Shown in pieces: positions 63,490 through 64,000 of a stretch of 64,000 nucleotides of DNA (its first letter is position 1; every line of letters begins with the position of its first letter). The DNA is from Candidatus Cloacimonadota bacterium (GTDB lineage: Bacteria > Cloacimonadota > Cloacimonadia > Cloacimonadales > JAJBBL01): positions 156,290 through 220,289 of the forward strand of contig JAHYIR010000002.1 of the NCBI GenBank assembly GCA_019429305.1, given 5' to 3'. The notes under the pieces are model-generated. The model saw nothing but the letters and a program-made list of their open reading frames with translations. It did no database searches and was not told the DNA's origin. The position numbers and the translations under genes were made by a program.

Positions 63490-63565
63490 TGGCAGGACAG
63501 GCAGGAATCGAACCCGCAACCCCCGGTTTTGGAGACCGGTGCTCTACCAATTGAACTACTGTCCT
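63490..63565 (-). tRNA. trnW: tRNA-Trp (anticodon CCA)
   Basis: Minus strand reads AGGACAGTAGTTCAATTGGT (acceptor plus D arm), the anticodon stem-loop CCGGTCTCCAAAACCGG with anticodon CCA, then GGTTCGATTCC (T arm) and CTGTCCTG with discriminator G and an encoded CCA end. The acceptor stem pairs 7 of 7 (AGGACAG/CTGTCCT). 76 nt in total. It sits between rpmG and secE, its usual place in the tuf-secE-nusG cluster of many bacteria. Confidence 0.97.
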
Positions 63566-63610
63566 GCACTATGCTTGTCACCCTGAGTGCCTCGACTCTT
63601 TTGTCGAGGT

Positions 63611-63667
63611 GTATCGAACCGAGGAAAACACTTCTTCGTGGCTGCTTCCGAGCTCGATGAAGTCAAC
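63611..63667 (-). repeat. TTGACTTCGTCGAGCTCGG-family repeat, copy E (reversed)
   Basis: Minus strand reads AGTTGACTTCATCGAGCTCG then GAAGCAGCCACGAAGAAGTG and TTTTCCTCGGTTCGATAC. It begins beside a CCTCGAC-TCTTTT-GTCGAGG hairpin (63590-63609). Confidence 0.85.
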
Positions 63668-63705
63668 TAAGGTTGACATTCGTAATATAGACTTCACTCT
63701 TTGCT

Positions 63706-63855
63706 TTATCTTGTCTGTTTATGTATTGTATGCTTCTTATCAAAAGGACAATACTTTTTATATTCGACTCTTTCAGGATGAGTTCTTCTGTTTTTCGTAG
63801 TTGTATAATTTCTTCTGCCACATTCCTGACAAGCCAAGATCACTGTTTCTCTCAT
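63706..63855 (-). CDS. rpmG: 50S ribosomal protein L33
   Basis: 49 residues: [20 protein letters not shown], then [21 protein letters not shown] and HTIHKQTR. The CxxC...CxxxxKK pattern (CQEC, CPFDKK) marks a zinc-type L33 with one of the fourth-position cysteines replaced. It is below the usual ORF cut-off and easily missed. It lies 11 bases after tuf, the standard position. Confidence 0.95.
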   Translation of the reverse strand: MRETVILACQECGRRNYTTTKNRRTHPERVEYKKYCPFDKKHTIHKQTR

Positions 63856-63866
63856 AGCTTAAATCC

Positions 63867-64000
63867 TTATTCCACAATATCACCGACAACGCCGGCACCG
63901 ATAGTTCTGCCACCTTCACGGATAGCAAAACGTAAGCCCTGTTCCATGGCAATTGGGGTTATTAGTTCCGCCTCGATTGTTAAACTGTCTCCCGGCATTA
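63867..64000 (-). CDS. tuf: translation elongation factor Tu, C-terminal end
   Basis: The last 44 codons of EF-Tu on the minus strand: [20 protein letters not shown] followed by [20 protein letters not shown] and IVE. The rest lies beyond the window. RxGGRTxGAGVV is the classic domain-III end. Full length and start are not visible. Confidence 0.97.
   Translation of the reverse strand, partial: MPGDSLTIEAELITPIAMEQGLRFAIREGGRTIGAGVVGDIVE

Overview
The window looks like chromosomal DNA of a Gram-negative bacterium of the FCB superphylum, most probably a Cloacimonadota (WWE1) relative. The reasons are an outer-membrane toolkit (LptD, TamB-like, Lol-type ABC transporter, several beta-barrels), a secreted protein with a C-terminal NPFNP-type (T9SS type A / FlgD-like) sorting domain, an LVIVD-repeat lipoprotein, a large bacterial SRP RNA and AT-rich, tightly packed genes. 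The phylum assignment is inference; the RpoB, RpoC and EF-G sequences here would settle it.

Layout. 1-2500: end of a putative poly-gamma-glutamate system protein, a large beta-barrel protein and a small acidic protein. 2501-3044: a gene-free stretch with a decayed FMN-binding gene and palindromes. 3045-6109: lptD and a GmhB-like phosphatase. 6144-12051 (minus): a GT2 glycosyltransferase, a polyprenol/dolichol-kinase-like protein, a geranylgeranyl-reductase-family flavoprotein with its own small ferredoxin, a RecJ-like DHH protein and a beta-barrel; the first four suggest a polyprenol saturation / phosphorylation / sugar-loading module. 12316-15395: a 51-aa protein, then two shikimate-pathway fusions (chorismate synthase-chorismate mutase and AroD-AroE). 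15474-20472: LVIVD lipoprotein, and mgtE-rsmA-barrel on the minus strand. 21052-33404: a small RHH-like protein, a PpiD/SurA-like foldase, then an envelope-building run (Lol permease and ATPase, TamB-like, Gx-transporter, PBP1A, GT2). 33569-39162: GlmU-like protein, PSP1/RicT, RlmN, DeoC with a Cys-rich extension, tandem ThyX. 39574-43210: T9SS cargo-like protein, SRP RNA, hisS, and groES without groEL behind a CIRCE-like site. 43270-48312 (minus): sugar-nucleotide epimerase, murA, prmC, and a two-gene partner-switching module. 48586-64000 (minus): the classic tuf-rpmG-tRNA-Trp-secE-nusG-rplKAJL-rpoBC-rpsL-rpsG-fusA block.

A second layer is the load of short dispersed, often palindromic repeats in the intergenic gaps: a TTGACTTCGTCGAGCTCGG family, a 59-bp exact inverted pair flanking prmC, hairpin elements inside the rpoB and rplA leaders, CATAGACT hairpins and others. 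In two places they reach gene ends: one supplies the C-terminal tail of PrmC, another abuts the start codon of the epimerase.
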